DNA of 23,901 bases from the NCBI GenBank assembly GCA_003242255.1, contig QGUT01000009.1, forward strand, positions 1-23,901, given 5' to 3'. Below, piece after piece: positions 23,233 through 23,901 of this stretch (position 1 is its first letter; each line of letters begins with the position of its first letter). Source of the DNA: Bacillota bacterium (GTDB taxonomy: Bacteria; Bacillota; Thermosediminibacteria; Thermosediminibacterales; Thermosediminibacteraceae). A model generated the notes under the pieces. It did not search any database and had not been told where the DNA came from. It saw only the letters and a program-made list of their open reading frames with translations. Made by a program: the position numbers and the translations under genes.

Positions 23233-23901
23233 ACTCAAGGAAGTCCTTCAACTTTTTACTCCTGCTTGGATGGCGCAATTTCCTCAAGGCCTTGGCTTCG
23301 ATCTGCCGTATCCTCTCCCGAGTGACTCCGAAGACCTGTCCCACTTCTTCAAGAGTTCGGGGCTTTCCGTCGTCGAGCCCGAACCGCAACCGCAGCACCT
23401 TTTCTTCTCTAGGCGTCAGAGTTTCCAAAACATCCTCCAGCTGTTCCCTCAGGAGCCTGTAAGCTGCTGCATCAGCCGGTGCCTGGGCTTCTTCGTCGGG
23501 GATAAAGTCCCCCAAATGGCTGTCCTCTTCTTCGCCGATGGGAGTCTCGAGGGACACGGGTTCCTGGGCAATCTTCATTATCTCCCTGACCTTTTCGACG
23601 GGCATTTCCATCTCTTCGGCGATTTCCTCCGGCGTTGGATCTCGGCCTAGTTCCTGCAGGAGTTGGCGCGATACCCTTATCAGCTTATTGATCGTCTCGA
23701 CCATGTGGACCGGAATCCTGATGGTCCTCGCCTGATCCGCAATGGCCCGGGTTATGGCTTGTCTTATCCACCAGGTCGCATAGGTGCTGAATTTATACCC
23801 CTTGCGGTAGTCGAACTTCTCCACCGCCTTTATGAGGCCCAGGTTTCCCTTGATGAGGTCCAGAAAGAGCATGCCCCTTCCGACGTATCTTTTAGCTATG
23901 C
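23231..23901 (-). CDS. rpoD: Housekeeping RNA polymerase sigma factor (sigma-70/sigma-A), 5' end cut off by window edge
   Basis: The C-terminal 222 or so residues of the primary sigma factor. The frame enters the window at IAKRYVGRGM and continues through region 2.3-2.4 (KFDYRKGYKFSTYATWWIRQAITRAIADQARTIRIPVHM), region 3 (INKLIRVSRQLLQELGR...DSHLGDF) and region 4 (TPREEKVLRLRFGL...TLEEVGQVFGVTRERIRQIEAKALRKLRHPSRS). All are typical of group 1 sigma factors. Region 2.2 reads DLIKGNLGL where nearly all relatives have DLIQEGNxGL, one residue shorter, discussed as a finding. In related genomes rpoD usually follows dnaG, which would lie beyond the edge. Confidence 0.95.
   Translation of the reverse strand, partial: IAKRYVGRGMLFLDLIKGNLGLIKAVEKFDYRKGYKFSTYATWWIRQAITRAIADQARTIRIPVHMVETINKLIRVSRQLLQELGRDPTPEEIAEEMEMPVEKVREIMKIAQEPVSLETPIGEEEDSHLGDFIPDEEAQAPADAAAYRLLREQLEDVLETLTPREEKVLRLRFGLDDGKPRTLEEVGQVFGVTRERIRQIEAKALRKLRHPSRSKKLKDFLE

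Noticed and set aside
1..23901. CRISPR arrays, insertion sequences, prophage or attachment sites
   Set aside because: I saw no regularly spaced repeats beyond the MraZ boxes, no transposase or integrase motifs, and no duplicated tRNA 3' end that would mark an integration site.

Overview
The window looks like chromosomal DNA from an anaerobic, spore-forming Firmicute of the Clostridia/Thermoanaerobacterales type. I infer this from the style of the cell-wall cluster, a SpoVD-type PBP with PASTA domains, a Spo0E-like phosphatase, a SCIFF-type radical SAM maturase, a TrmK/Nif3 pair behind rpoD, and frequent GTG/TTG starts behind strong GGAGG sites. The MurE substrate motif DNPR points to meso-diaminopimelate peptidoglycan. 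The species cannot be fixed from sequence alone; a moderately thermophilic Thermosediminibacter-like lineage is a guess.

Almost everything is on the minus strand, so it reads from high to low coordinates. At the right edge (23901 to 20387) lie the 3' part of rpoD with its terminator, then trmK overlapping a nif3-family gene, then an RNase HI gene with its own promoter. RNase P RNA follows, its consensus promoter buried in the last codons of the RNase H gene. The middle (20340 to 16580) holds independently transcribed units: a plus-strand FmdB-type zinc-ribbon gene divergent from a SCIFF-maturase-like radical SAM gene, a 55-residue Spo0E-like gene, a class III aminotransferase, and a plus-strand tRNA-Pro(CGG). 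Several of these have near-consensus promoters and intrinsic terminators that I could place to the base. Next (16440 to 13888) come two M16 peptidase-family genes. One has the zinc motif and the other has the Arg/Tyr motif, as in a split heterodimeric protease.

The left half (13778 to 1) is an uninterrupted division and cell-wall (dcw) cluster: mraZ, rsmH, ftsL-like, spoVD/ftsI-like PBP, murE, murF, mraY, murD, ftsW/spoVE, murG, murC and murA (cut by the window edge). Together these supply the cytoplasmic Mur ligases, the lipid I and lipid II enzymes, and a SEDS/PBP polymerase pair. Three AAAGTGG boxes at exact 10-bp spacing upstream of mraZ are a clear MraZ autoregulatory site. I saw no internal terminator between mraZ and murA.

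Most of the window is ordinary housekeeping DNA. The observations most worth a second look are an apparent one-codon deletion in sigma region 2.2 of rpoD, a SCIFF-type maturase with no visible SCIFF precursor gene, the MraZ operator, a hairpin overlapping the murA ribosome binding site, and the small Spo0E gene. I did not find a convincing new multi-gene system.
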